Made by a program: the position numbers and the translations under genes. Positions 17,114 to 25,758 of a DNA stretch of 64,000 nt are shown piece by piece; position 1 is the first letter of the stretch, and every line of letters starts with the position of its first letter. The notes beneath the pieces are model-generated. The model did not search any database. It was not told the DNA's origin and saw only the letters and a list, made by a program, of their open reading frames with translations. Origin of the DNA: Novosphingobium jiangmenense (GTDB lineage: Bacteria > Pseudomonadota > Alphaproteobacteria > Sphingomonadales > Sphingomonadaceae); assembly GCF_015694345.1 (NCBI RefSeq), contig NZ_JADQDC010000011.1, positions 1 through 64,000 of the forward strand, given 5' to 3'.

Positions 17114-18271
17114 TTTCTTGACCAACTCGACGCCGATGCGCTGATCAGCCGCGCCCGCACCTCGACCGGCCTCGTCGACCTCGGCCCCGACCACTTCCGT
17201 GAACCTCTCGATGTACTCCTGCGCTCGATGCGGGACGAGGCTCGGCTGAACGAGGCTGGCGCCAACACACACGCCGCGCGCATTGCAAACGCGCTCGAAA
17301 ATCGCCTGCGCCGGGTGGACCTGGTCAAACGCCATCCCGAAATCCTCGACGAGCAGGTCGATGTCGGCGTGATCATCGTCGGGCTACCCCGCACCGGCAG
17401 CACGATGCTCCAGCGCCTGCTTGCCGCGAGCCCCAGGGCGACGGCCATGGTCTGGTGGGAAACCATCTTCCCGCTGCCGCGCGACAATAGCGGTGAGGCC
17501 GACATTGCCACCCGCAAGGCTGACGCAAAGCAGCTTTCAGACGATCTGGTGGCAGCCTCGGCCGGCTTTGAATCGATCCATCCGATGGACGCCTTCGCCC
17601 ATGACGAGGAACTGCCCCTGATCGAGCAGTCCTTCATCTCCAACATTCCCGAAGCGATGCTCTACCTGCCAAGCTACGGCGAATGGTTGCTCGATGCCGA
17701 CCAGACCGCCGCCTACGGCGAACTGCTCGAATGGCTCAAGATCCTGCAGTGGCAGGATCCGTCGCGGCGCGGGCGCAAGTGGATTCTCAAGGCGCCCCAT
17801 CACCTCACCGCGGTCAGCACCACGCTTGACACGTTCCCGGGCGCGATCATCGCGATGACCCACCGCCGCGTCGATCACGTCATGGGCAGCTATTATTCGA
17901 TGGTCGCCTCGCTCACCAGCGGCAACACCGATACCGATCTGTCGAAGGAGCAGGCCGCGCACTGGACTCGCCGCCTGCGACGCAATCTCGTCGACATGCT
18001 CCCGGTGCGCGAAGCCCGGCCGGAACGCTTCTTCGACATCCAGTATCGCGACCTTCTGTCCGATCCGGTCGGCAGCGCGCAGGCAATCTTTGCCGCTGCC
18101 GGCATGGCCGCAGACGACGACGACATCGCTGCCTGGCAGACCTGGCTCGGCGGCAACCAGCGCGATAGCCGCCCGTCGCACAAGTACGACCTCGCCGACT
18201 ACGGCGTGGATCGCGAAGCGCTGATGCAGGACTTTGCCTTCTATTCCGACGTCTATGTACCGGAGGCCTGA
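17108..18271 (+). CDS. Sulfotransferase-family protein
   Basis: A 387-residue protein of the Sulfotransfer_3 type. The 5'-phosphosulfate loop is GLPRTGSTMLQRLL (arginine where cytosolic enzymes have lysine, which is usual in this branch), and a second conserved stretch is KWILKAPHHL. Members would transfer sulfate from PAPS, but most bacterial ones of this branch are uncharacterised. It starts an operon with a COQ4-like and a SnoaL gene and lies behind dyad site D. GAGAGG lies about 12 bases before the ATG; no better start exists because the conserved N-terminus begins within a few residues. A sulfotransferase inside a catabolic regulon is odd. Confidence 0.82.
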   Translation: MRFLDQLDADALISRARTSTGLVDLGPDHFREPLDVLLRSMRDEARLNEAGANTHAARIANALENRLRRVDLVKRHPEILDEQVDVGVIIVGLPRTGSTMLQRLLAASPRATAMVWWETIFPLPRDNSGEADIATRKADAKQLSDDLVAASAGFESIHPMDAFAHDEELPLIEQSFISNIPEAMLYLPSYGEWLLDADQTAAYGELLEWLKILQWQDPSRRGRKWILKAPHHLTAVSTTLDTFPGAIIAMTHRRVDHVMGSYYSMVASLTSGNTDTDLSKEQAAHWTRRLRRNLVDMLPVREARPERFFDIQYRDLLSDPVGSAQAIFAAAGMAADDDDIAAWQTWLGGNQRDSRPSHKYDLADYGVDREALMQDFAFYSDVYVPEA

Positions 18272-18274
18272 GCC

Positions 18275-19096
18275 ATGGAGATCAAGGGGGAGGAAGCAGC
18301 CTATCTCAAGGGCTCAGCAGAGCCTGTGGCAGGCTCGATCCTGACCAGCACTTCGCGTTATCTCAACAATCCGCGCTTTCGCGATGTCTATGCGCAAATG
18401 GGCCTCAAGCGCGATGGATACGATCTCCCGGCGGCCTACCTGATCCCCGAGGTCAATCGCGCAGTCTCCGAGGAAATGGACTACCCGCGCTTGCATGTCC
18501 TGCTTGCGGCCGAGCGCGAGCGCCTGCCTGAATTCGCCCGGTGGCTCGACGAGCGCTTCACGTCCGACTGGAGCGCCGAGAAGGTGGCGCATTGCGCACC
18601 GGACACGGTCGGCGCGCTGATCCATGATTTCATCGTGACCAGCGGCATGGAGATCGACTTCATGTTCCGCGGCGAGCCAGCCGACGACTTTGCCTACCTG
18701 ATCAAGCGTCGTGTCCAGAACCACGACATCGAACACACGGTGACCGGCCTCGATACGAGCCCGGTTGGCGAGATCGCACTGATCGTGGCCAACACCGTTG
18801 CCGTGTTCAATTACTTCGAACCCGAATTTGCCAGCATGCTGTCGTTCCAGCCGATGTTCCTGGCATCGACCAGCCTGATGCGCGCAGCCTGCCATTATCC
18901 CACGGTAACCCCGGCGATGATCGAGGGCTTTGCGCTGGGCCATGCCTTGGGCGCGAAGCAGAAGCTGCCGCTGTTCATGCTGCGCTGGGAAGACTGGATC
19001 GACGTGCCCGTTGCGAACGTGCGCGAGCAGTTGGGCTTTCAGGACGGTCCTGCACCTGGACATTGGACATGGACATACGAGGCTTCGCATGGATGA
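18275..19096 (+). CDS. COQ4-family protein in a catabolic operon
   Basis: The 273-residue protein contains the zinc motif HDxxH-x11-E of the COQ4 family exactly: His150, Asp151, His154 and Glu166 in the stretch beginning NHDIEHTVTG. COQ4 is needed for ubiquinone synthesis; recent work assigns it an oxidative decarboxylation at ring carbon 1. This copy is sandwiched between a sulfotransferase and a SnoaL-like gene (4-base gap and 8-base overlap), so it is probably not the housekeeping ubiquinone gene. It may carry out a decarboxylation or ring hydroxylation on a pathway intermediate. That is inference; only the family and ligands are seen. Confidence 0.8.
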   Translation: MEIKGEEAAYLKGSAEPVAGSILTSTSRYLNNPRFRDVYAQMGLKRDGYDLPAAYLIPEVNRAVSEEMDYPRLHVLLAAERERLPEFARWLDERFTSDWSAEKVAHCAPDTVGALIHDFIVTSGMEIDFMFRGEPADDFAYLIKRRVQNHDIEHTVTGLDTSPVGEIALIVANTVAVFNYFEPEFASMLSFQPMFLASTSLMRAACHYPTVTPAMIEGFALGHALGAKQKLPLFMLRWEDWIDVPVANVREQLGFQDGPAPGHWTWTYEASHG

Positions 19097-19541
19097 CTTT
19101 TCGATCGGCGACTACCTGGCCATCCAGGCGCTTGTGCACCGCTACCCCCGCCATCTCGACAGCGGCGACCTCGTCGGCCTTGGCCAGCTCTTTGCCCACG
19201 CCGCCGTACATTTCGAAGGGCGGCCCGATCCGGTCATCGCTGATCCCGCCGAAGTCACGCGGATGTTTGCGGATTTCGTCAGGCTTTATGACGGTATCCC
19301 GCGCACCAGGCACATGATCTGCAACCTGATCGTCGAACCGGACGGCGCAGGCCGGGCGCGCGCGACGAGCTCGGTCTTCGTGCTGCAGGACGCACCGGGC
19401 GTTCCGCTTCAGCCGATCATCACCGGCGACTATGCCGACCGCTTTGCGAAAGTCGAAGGAATCTGGCGCTTTAGCGAACGCTTCATCACCAATGACCTGT
19501 TCGGCAACCTGACTGCCCACGGCAAGTACGCATTGGGATGA
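19089..19541 (+). CDS. SnoaL-like / NTF2-fold protein
   Basis: A 150-residue NTF2-like protein: MDDFSIGDYLAIQALVHRY, an aspartate in HLDSGDLVGLGQLF, a strand AAVHFEGRPD, and RTRHMICNLIVEPDG then TSSVFVLQ, which match the SnoaL_4 pattern of small isomerase/dehydratase proteins. The start was taken at 19089, which overlaps the COQ4-like stop by 8 bases; the frame upstream is inside that gene. It is the last gene of the sulfotransferase operon. Confidence 0.78.
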   Translation: MDDFSIGDYLAIQALVHRYPRHLDSGDLVGLGQLFAHAAVHFEGRPDPVIADPAEVTRMFADFVRLYDGIPRTRHMICNLIVEPDGAGRARATSSVFVLQDAPGVPLQPIITGDYADRFAKVEGIWRFSERFITNDLFGNLTAHGKYALG

Positions 19542-19564
19542 CACGGCTGCTGCCGTCAAATTTC

Positions 19565-19606
19565 GCGCAGAACAAGAATACGAGATTTATAAAATCTCTT
19601 TTGCGC
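19565..19606. promoter_or_regulatory. Orphan Lrp-type dyad, site F
   Basis: Half-sites GCGCAGAA (19565-19572) and TTTTGCGC (19599-19606) match the shared half-site at 6 and 7 of 8 positions, with the same 26-bp spacer. It does not precede any intact gene: it lies after the third SnoaL gene and beyond the 3' end of a VOC-like remnant. It may be the leftover promoter of a lost gene, or a chance match. Confidence 0.35.
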
Positions 19607-19695
19607 ATCTCCTAGCTTTGTGCAGATGCTTGAATATCCCGGGCACCCTGTTCAACACGGACCACTCAGTGGGGGCCGGTCAGACCATTCATCGT

Positions 19696-19821
19696 TCACG
19701 TCGTACCGCGCCCCACTCCCGACGTGTCCTTGGGATCGCACCCGAAGATCTTGCGGCCATAGGCGACTGCAGCATCCAGATCACGAACGATCAGATCGAT
19801 AACGTAGATTTGCTTGAGCAT
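19696..19821 (-). pseudogene. VOC (glyoxalase/dioxygenase) family remnant
   Basis: A 41-codon frame starting MLKQIYVIDLIVRDLDAA looks like the first strand and helix of a vicinal-oxygen-chelate protein (YVIDLIVRDLDAAVAYGRKIF). It has a good AAGGGAGAAGG ribosome site and follows the SDR gene by 23 bases on the same strand, so it was once translated. It stops after about one-third of a VOC module, and no continuation was recognised. A truncated relic of an epimerase or dioxygenase gene is the simplest reading; a real short peptide is possible. Confidence 0.5.
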
Positions 19822-19844
19822 GCCCTTCTCCCTTGGGCGCGCGG

Positions 19845-20624
19845 TCAGGCCAGGTAACCGCCATCAGCCATGATCGTCGCACCGTTGATGTAGTCCGCCT
19901 GATCCGACAGCAGCCAGAGCACTGCCCTGGCGATGTCCTCCGGCGTCGCAAACCGCTTCAAGGGAATCGGCGCGAGCAGCATGTCCCTATACTCGGGCGC
20001 GTGGATCACGCCGTTCGTCAGGGGCGTGTCGACAACCCCGGGCGATACCGAATTGCAGCGGATGCCCTGCTCGCCATATTCCTTGGCAATCGCCTTGGTC
20101 AGCCCGAGCACGCCGTGCTTGGCAGCCGTGTAGGCAGCCGTGCGCGGATAGCTTATGTGCGCCTGCAGCGAGGTCGTGTTGACGATCGCACCGCCACCGC
20201 TCTTCAACATCAAGGGCAATTCGGCACGCAGGCAGAAAAACACGCCATCAAGATCGACGTTCAGGACCTTGCGCCAGACGTCCAGCGGCAAGGCATGGCT
20301 TTCCGGCATTGGCGCGCCGTTCAGCACAGAAACCTCGGTAATCCCGGCATTGTTGAATGCCCCGTCGAGCTTGCCGTAGCGCTCCGCAATGGCGGCAATC
20401 ATGCGCTCACAGTCGCCCGCATCGCTTACGTCGACAACCAGCGACATGGCATCCGGAAGCTCTGCGGCGACGCCCTTGGCACGCGCTTCGTTGCAATCGG
20501 CCACGACGACGCTCGCCCCGGCCGCGGCCAGCAGGCGGCATGTCGCAGCGCCGATCCCGCTCGCGCCCCCGGTCACGAGTATGACCTCCCCGCACATGTC
20601 GATGGATATGCCGCTACCGCTCAT
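19845..20624 (-). CDS. SDR-family oxidoreductase
   Basis: A 259-residue short-chain dehydrogenase: TGGASGIGAATCRLL at the cofactor site, VVVADCNEARA (acidic, NAD-type), NNAGITE, the catalytic serine in NTTSLQ and YTAAKHG as the active site, and the normal ending ATIMADGGYLA. The ATG at 20622-20624 has GGGAGG 10 bases upstream; a second ATG nine codons later is possible. It transcribes away from the TBDR gene and is followed by the VOC-like remnant. It probably oxidises a pathway alcohol. Confidence 0.87.
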   Translation of the reverse strand: MSGSGISIDMCGEVILVTGGASGIGAATCRLLAAAGASVVVADCNEARAKGVAAELPDAMSLVVDVSDAGDCERMIAAIAERYGKLDGAFNNAGITEVSVLNGAPMPESHALPLDVWRKVLNVDLDGVFFCLRAELPLMLKSGGGAIVNTTSLQAHISYPRTAAYTAAKHGVLGLTKAIAKEYGEQGIRCNSVSPGVVDTPLTNGVIHAPEYRDMLLAPIPLKRFATPEDIARAVLWLLSDQADYINGATIMADGGYLA

Positions 20625-20914
20625 TGCCCCGCCGCCTCCCGCAGAGACGCAGGGCCTATAAGGTCACCATCGCTCCGAAGCCCACGTGTCAGTGACGCCG
20701 TCCCTGTCTCACCAAAAGCAATTCTCACGTTCCGCCTCCAAGGCACGAAACCGTGCCAACCGCTGGACGACGCCGGTCGGGTGCCCATCTCGCGAACTCC
20801 CCCGCCGTAGCGACATCGTCTTCCTGCTTCACGGACACCCCCCGGGCCGAGCCATTGCATCGGCCAAAGCCTGATCGGTCTCGCGAAGCCAGTCCGCCCT
20901 TCCTGATACAGATT
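20625..20914. other. 290-bp gap between the SDR and dyad site E, no gene seen
   Basis: Open frames occur on both strands, but none has a family-like sequence or a ribosome site, and base composition is less GC-skewed by codon position than in the neighbours. It must contain the promoter of the SDR gene. No hairpin or repeat was recognised. Confidence 0.5.
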
Positions 20915-20956
20915 ACGCAAAACGTCAATCTTTGGCATTAATTTTTCGCTTTGCTC
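20915..20956. promoter_or_regulatory. Lrp-type dyad, site E, upstream of the first TBDR
   Basis: The left half is perfect and extends as ACGCAAAACGTC, identical to 12 bases of site C (20915-20926). The right half at the expected offset is CTTTGCTC (20949-20956), matching 5 of 8. It lies 109 bp before the TBDR start codon, in the divergent gap to the SDR gene. Confidence 0.55.
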
Positions 20957-21064
20957 ACTTTCATGATTGATCATCGCGCATTTTGTCGCCATGTACTCAA
21001 AAAAATGCAAACGCCACGCGGTGACACACACCGCCTTCGAAACACGATCTCTTGGAGGGGATGG

Positions 21065-23377
21065 ATGAAACTTCGCGTTCTAGCGCTCGCCGGCACTGCG
21101 CTGGTCATGGTCAACCCGGGCACCAGCTTTGCTGCGGATGCTGCAACTTCAGCCGAACCGCAGGCAGAGGCCACGCAGTCGGCGGGAATCGCCGACATCG
21201 TCGTGACGGCGCGCCGCACCCAGGAGCGCCTGCAGGACGTTCCGGTCGCCGTCACCGGCTACGACCAGACCCAGCTCAAGGCTCTCGACATCAAGGGCTT
21301 CGGCGACATCGGCAAAACCGTCCCGAACCTCGACGTGCAGCGTCAGTTCGGTTCGGCCAACGCGCCGCAGTATTACCTGCGCGGCGTTTCGACCGGCACG
21401 CTCAAGTTCGAAGCCGATGCGGGCATCGGCCTCTACATCGATGGCATCTATCTCGGACGTCCGGCCGGCACGGCATTCTCGCTCGCTGATATCGAGCGCG
21501 TCGAAGTCCTGCGCGGCCCGCAAGGCACCCTGTTCGGCCGCAACTCGACCGGCGGCGCCATCAACTTCATCACCTCGGCGCCGAAGGGTGAATTCGGGGT
21601 GAAGGCAGAGGGCACCGTCGGCAACTACGATCGCTACAAGGGCCAGATCGTGGTCAATCTTCCGTCCTTCGGCCCGTTCAGCGCCCGCGTCTCCTATCTG
21701 CACGACGAGAACACCGGTTACGTCAAGAACCTGACGCCGGGTCGCACGTTCAATTTCGCCGCGCCGTTCGGCTCGATCACCTCGGCCAAGACCTTCGGCG
21801 CCGAAAACACCGATGCTGTTGCCTTCGCATTGCGCTTCCAGGACGGCAGCCTGACTGCTGACTACAAGTTCGACTATACCGACAAGGTCAGCACGCAGCT
21901 CGGCCAACAGCTCCTCGGCTACGATCCGGGTTATGCCGCAGGTGTAGGCAATCCGCCGTTCTATGCAGCGTCGCCGAGCATCTACGTGCCCGCATCGACA
22001 GTTCGCCAGAAAGCTCTTGCCCTCGACTTCACGTCACCCTCGCACATGAAGATCCAGGGCCACAGCTTCACCCTCGCTTATGAAGCAAGCGACGCCATCA
22101 CGCTGAAGTCGATCACCGGCTATCGCAAGCTCGACGAATTCGTCGGCGGCAACGACATCGATGGCGGAGCCTACGTCGTCGGCGGCCTGCCGTTCACCAA
22201 CATCTCATCGGTGCAGGACCGCCACCAGAAGCAGTTCACCCAGGAAGTCCAGGTGCTGGGCAAGACGGGCAATCTCGACTGGGTACTGGGCGGCTTCTAC
22301 TTCCGCGAAACCGGTAGCGACAACAACCCGGTGTTTATCGGCACGCTGTTCCCGACCTTTGCCCCGCAGATCGTGCCCAAGCTGGATGCGACCACGGGCA
22401 ACACCATCAATATCTTCGGCGTTCCGTCCGACTATCTTGCCGGTTCGAACGCAAAGGTCCGCAACAAGTCGATCGCCGGCTATGCCCACCTCGGCTACAA
22501 GACCGACCAGTTCGAACTGGCTGGCGGCCTTCGCTATACCAAGGATGATCGCTTCGAGAATCTTTTGGCCGGCGGCATCATCCCGATCTTCGCCCCGACC
22601 ATCCAGTCGAACGTCAGCTTCGACCGCTGGGATTTCGATGCGACGGCGACCTACATCGCCAACCAGGACGTGCGCGCCTATGCTCGCTTCGCCACCGGCT
22701 ATCTTTCGGGCGGCGTTCTGGGCGGCACCGTGTTCAAGCCCGAGACGGTCAACAGCTACGAAGTGGGCGTGAAGGCAGACCTGCTCGACAAGACCTTGCG
22801 GATCAACGCCGCAGGCTTCGTCACCCGGCGCAAGAACGTCCAGACGCTGAGCTTCAGCGCTGCCAGCGGCACGTTCCTGTTCTCCTCTCCCTTTGGCAAC
22901 GAAGAGGGTTTCGAGGTCGAACTGACCGCCAAGCCGTCCGCGAATTTCACTTTCAACGCAAGCTACGGCTATCTGCACCAGAAGCTGGCCGCAGACCCGG
23001 TCAACGGTCCGGTCAACTCGCTCGCCCCGAAGAACACGCTGAGCGTCGGCGCGCAGTATGACAGTCCGGCGTTGAACAACGATGGCACTTACGCCAGCTT
23101 CCGCATCGACGGTTTCTTCAAGGACAAGCGTCTTTCCGATCCGATCCAGAATGCGGCGACGCTGAACCTGACCACTTTGCCCTCGCGCTTCGACATCAAC
23201 GCGCGCCTGTCGTTGATGGAAATCCCGGTCGGCGGCAGCAAGGTCAACGCCTCGGTCTGGGTTCAGAACCTGACGAACAACCAGAAGCTCGACTTCGCAC
23301 GCAACCTGACGACCAACGTCATCGGCGTGTTCCAGGTGCCGCGCACCTGGGGGGTCGACCTTGGCTTCGCGTTCTGA
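21065..23377 (+). CDS. TonB-dependent receptor
   Basis: A 770-residue outer-membrane transporter. It has a signal peptide (MKLRVLALAGT... ending SFA before ADAA), a TonB-box-like segment DIVVTARRTQ, a plug domain with YYLRGVSTG and GPQGTLFGRNSTGGAI, and a 22-strand-type barrel ending in the aromatic GVDLGFAF. The frame opens earlier, but the ATG at 21065 has a strong GGAGGGG site and gives the signal peptide. It should bring the regulon's substrate across the outer membrane, driven by TonB. Dyad site E lies upstream and a strong terminator directly downstream, so the MFS and alcohol dehydrogenase genes behind it may be expressed at a lower level. Confidence 0.92.
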   Translation: MKLRVLALAGTALVMVNPGTSFAADAATSAEPQAEATQSAGIADIVVTARRTQERLQDVPVAVTGYDQTQLKALDIKGFGDIGKTVPNLDVQRQFGSANAPQYYLRGVSTGTLKFEADAGIGLYIDGIYLGRPAGTAFSLADIERVEVLRGPQGTLFGRNSTGGAINFITSAPKGEFGVKAEGTVGNYDRYKGQIVVNLPSFGPFSARVSYLHDENTGYVKNLTPGRTFNFAAPFGSITSAKTFGAENTDAVAFALRFQDGSLTADYKFDYTDKVSTQLGQQLLGYDPGYAAGVGNPPFYAASPSIYVPASTVRQKALALDFTSPSHMKIQGHSFTLAYEASDAITLKSITGYRKLDEFVGGNDIDGGAYVVGGLPFTNISSVQDRHQKQFTQEVQVLGKTGNLDWVLGGFYFRETGSDNNPVFIGTLFPTFAPQIVPKLDATTGNTINIFGVPSDYLAGSNAKVRNKSIAGYAHLGYKTDQFELAGGLRYTKDDRFENLLAGGIIPIFAPTIQSNVSFDRWDFDATATYIANQDVRAYARFATGYLSGGVLGGTVFKPETVNSYEVGVKADLLDKTLRINAAGFVTRRKNVQTLSFSAASGTFLFSSPFGNEEGFEVELTAKPSANFTFNASYGYLHQKLAADPVNGPVNSLAPKNTLSVGAQYDSPALNNDGTYASFRIDGFFKDKRLSDPIQNAATLNLTTLPSRFDINARLSLMEIPVGGSKVNASVWVQNLTNNQKLDFARNLTTNVIGVFQVPRTWGVDLGFAF

Positions 23378-23400
23378 TCAACGCACACATTCTCTCCCTC

Positions 23401-23433
23401 GGTGCGGCAGGTCAGCCTGCCGCACCACTTTTT
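23401..23433 (+). terminator. Rho-independent terminator after the TBDR
   Basis: GGTGCGGCAGG (23401-23411) pairs perfectly with CCTGCCGCACC (23416-23426) around a four-base loop, followed by ACTTTTT. This 11-bp stem with a T-tract is the clearest terminator in region 1 and separates the TBDR from the downstream MFS gene. Confidence 0.85.
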
Positions 23434-23471
23434 CGAGAAGACATCGCAACCTGTCGGGAGCACAAGCGGGC

Positions 23472-24671
23472 ATGACACTGGCAGCATCAGCTGATCGCCC
23501 GCATTGGGGCCAGGTAGCCATTGCCGCGCTGGCACAGAATTTCGCGTCCGGCTTGTGCTTCGGCAGCTTCGGCACGATGATCCTCGCGATCGAGCGCGAG
23601 TACGCAGCCTCCCGATCGCAGTCCTCGATGGCTCTGTCGCTCGCCGTGGTTTCCCTGTGCGTGACGGCGATGCTGGTGGGTCGCATCATCCATCGCGTCG
23701 ATCTGCGCAACCTGCTCATTGCAGGCGCACTTACCTCGGCAGCAGGATTTGGCGCAGCCTCCGTGGCAACCGGCCCGGTCCAGCTGCTCCTGTCCTACCT
23801 CCTGCTGATCGGTCCCGGCACGGCAATGCTCGGGGTACTCCCGGCCATGACGCTGGCCACCCGCTGGGTTCCGGAGACATTGCGCGGACGCGCACTCGGA
23901 ATCGTTAACATGCCGCTGCTGGTGATGATCGTTCCGCTGGTCACCGCGCCGGTGTTGACGGTCTATGGCGTGCGCACGGCGTTTCAGGCCCTTGCCCTCG
24001 CCGATCTTGCTCTCGTCCCGCTTCTGCTTGGCACACGCAACGGCACCTCGAGCGCTGGCGCGACCCAAGCCGCCAGCGTGCCTGCGCGCGCAATCCTGTC
24101 GCAGCCTGCGTTCTGGGTCCTGAGCCTTGCGGTCGGGCTGATCACCGGCGCAGGCACAATGAAGCTCGCGCATTTCATCCCGCTGCTTGTGGGCCAGGGC
24201 CGCAGCTTCGGCGAAGCGAACTCGCTGTTGGCTCTCTCGGGTGGTTCGGGTCTCTTGGGCTCGATGGCGTTCGGCTATCTGGCCGATCGCATAGGCGGCC
24301 CCCGCGCGCTCGCCGTCAACGCCGCCGTGCAGGCCGTCGTATGGACGATCTTCCTGTTCCCGGTCAGCCTGCCCATCCTGACCGTCGATGCAATTCTCGT
24401 CGGAGCCTGCGGAGGCGGGGTGCAAGGCGCGTTTGGCGTCGCCGTCGCCGCCCGCTTCGGCCCCACCGCCTTCGGCAGGGCCTTCAGCCTGTTCCAGCTC
24501 AGCACCCTGCCCTTCCTTTTTGCCATGACGCCGATCGCCAGCATGCTGTTCGAACGTACCGGCAGCTATTACCTGCCGATGGGGCTTACCGTGGGGCTGC
24601 TCGCCTTCTGCGCCGTGATCCTGCAGTTGCTGGGACGGCATCCCGCCAATCCGGAGAACCACATTGCGTAG
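23472..24671 (+). CDS. MFS transporter
   Basis: A 399-residue membrane protein with around 12 hydrophobic segments; the motif between helices 8 and 9 is seen as FGYLADRIGGPRAL, and RGRALGIVNMPLLV fits helix 5-6 regions of MFS proteins. The ATG at 23472 follows an AGCGGG stretch and comes after the terminator. The frame opens 37 codons earlier, but that part lies across the hairpin. It overlaps the alcohol dehydrogenase gene by 8 bases. Paired with the TBDR it may carry the same substrate through the inner membrane. Confidence 0.85.
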   Translation: MTLAASADRPHWGQVAIAALAQNFASGLCFGSFGTMILAIEREYAASRSQSSMALSLAVVSLCVTAMLVGRIIHRVDLRNLLIAGALTSAAGFGAASVATGPVQLLLSYLLLIGPGTAMLGVLPAMTLATRWVPETLRGRALGIVNMPLLVMIVPLVTAPVLTVYGVRTAFQALALADLALVPLLLGTRNGTSSAGATQAASVPARAILSQPAFWVLSLAVGLITGAGTMKLAHFIPLLVGQGRSFGEANSLLALSGGSGLLGSMAFGYLADRIGGPRALAVNAAVQAVVWTIFLFPVSLPILTVDAILVGACGGGVQGAFGVAVAARFGPTAFGRAFSLFQLSTLPFLFAMTPIASMLFERTGSYYLPMGLTVGLLAFCAVILQLLGRHPANPENHIA

Positions 24672-25677
24672 CGCCGACTTCACCCGTCCCGGCGAGATTC
24701 ACTTCCGCAACGATGCCACCGCGCCTCAGCCAGGCCCCGGCGAAGTCCTTGTCGCGGTCAGGGCCTGCGGCATCTGCGGCTCGGACCTCCACATGTTCCG
24801 CGACAATTCCTACCGCGACAAGCTCGTCCGCGAGACGCCTGAAGGCTACGCCGTCCCCGGTCACGAATTTGCCGGCGAGATCGCAGCACTGGGCGATGGC
24901 GTCGAGGGTTGGCACGTCGGAGACCGTGTTGTCGGCGTCACCGGGATGGGTGGCGGCATGGCCGATCTCGTCGCCGTCCCTGTCAACCCCTGGCAACTCG
25001 TCCGCATACCCGATGGCCTGTCCTTCGAGGAGGCCGCCACCACCGAACCCCTCGCCGACGGGTTGCAGATGGTGCGCAAGGGCGCACCCGCGGATGGCGA
25101 GAATGTGGTCGTCTTCGGCGTCGGCATCATCGGTCTCGGCGTGATCCAGTCAATCCGCGCGCGCGGGATTTCCCCGTCGCGCATCATTGCCGTGGACGTG
25201 CACGATGCGCGATTGGCCAAGGCGCTCGAAGTCGGCGCAACTCATGCCGTCAACGCTCGCGACGCAGACGTGTTCGAACTGATCGGCGAGATCTGCGGAG
25301 TCTCCGAAAGCTACGCTGGCGTTTCCTGCAACATCGCTCTCGTGTTCGATTGCGCGGGCTACATCCGCCACATGAAGGGCCCGCCGCCGCTGGAAACAGC
25401 GTTGAAGATCGTGAATCCAGGCGGCAGGATCGTGTGCTTCGGCGGCTTCGAAGGCCCCGTGACGATCGACATGAGCCCGCTGATCGAGAAGCAGCCGACA
25501 ATCTTCGGCTCCAACGGCTATGCTCCTGAAGAACTCGTAGAGGCGCTCGATCTTATGAACAGCGGTCAGGTGGACCGGGCAACCCTGCTTTCGGCCAGCT
25601 TCCCGCTCGAACAGATCGCGCAGGCATTCAGCGCCCAAATGCAGCCGAACGCGGTAAAGGTGATGCTGAACGTCTGA
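24664..25677 (+). CDS. Zinc-type alcohol dehydrogenase (MDR family) lacking the structural-zinc loop
   Basis: A 337-residue medium-chain dehydrogenase. The catalytic zinc site is visible: Cys in CGICGSDLHMF, His-Glu in GHEFAGE and a Glu in TTEPLADGL. The Rossmann fold starts VVVFGVGIIGLGV, and the acidic AVDVHDARL points to NAD. The stretch after GDRVVGVTG goes straight to GGGMADLVAV, so the four-cysteine structural-zinc lobe is missing. The start is a TTG coupled to the end of the MFS gene (8-base overlap) with GGAGA upstream. It probably oxidises an alcohol from the imported substrate. Confidence 0.85.
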   Translation: MRSADFTRPGEIHFRNDATAPQPGPGEVLVAVRACGICGSDLHMFRDNSYRDKLVRETPEGYAVPGHEFAGEIAALGDGVEGWHVGDRVVGVTGMGGGMADLVAVPVNPWQLVRIPDGLSFEEAATTEPLADGLQMVRKGAPADGENVVVFGVGIIGLGVIQSIRARGISPSRIIAVDVHDARLAKALEVGATHAVNARDADVFELIGEICGVSESYAGVSCNIALVFDCAGYIRHMKGPPPLETALKIVNPGGRIVCFGGFEGPVTIDMSPLIEKQPTIFGSNGYAPEELVEALDLMNSGQVDRATLLSASFPLEQIAQAFSAQMQPNAVKVMLNV

Positions 25678-25758
25678 GGGGCCCTGTCAAAGCCAACGCT
25701 CCGGTTGGAGCTGGGCAAACCAGCGGCTCGAGATCAGCCCTTGCCCTGCCGTTTGGCT

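Noticed and set aside
20621..21031. 136-codon minus-strand frame before the first TBDR
   Set aside because: No ribosome site, no family motif, and it covers dyad site E and the divergent promoters.
25678..25758. Hairpin GCTCC-GGTT-GGAGC between the convergent ADH and AraC genes
   Set aside because: Only a 5-bp stem without T-tract; too weak to call a terminator.
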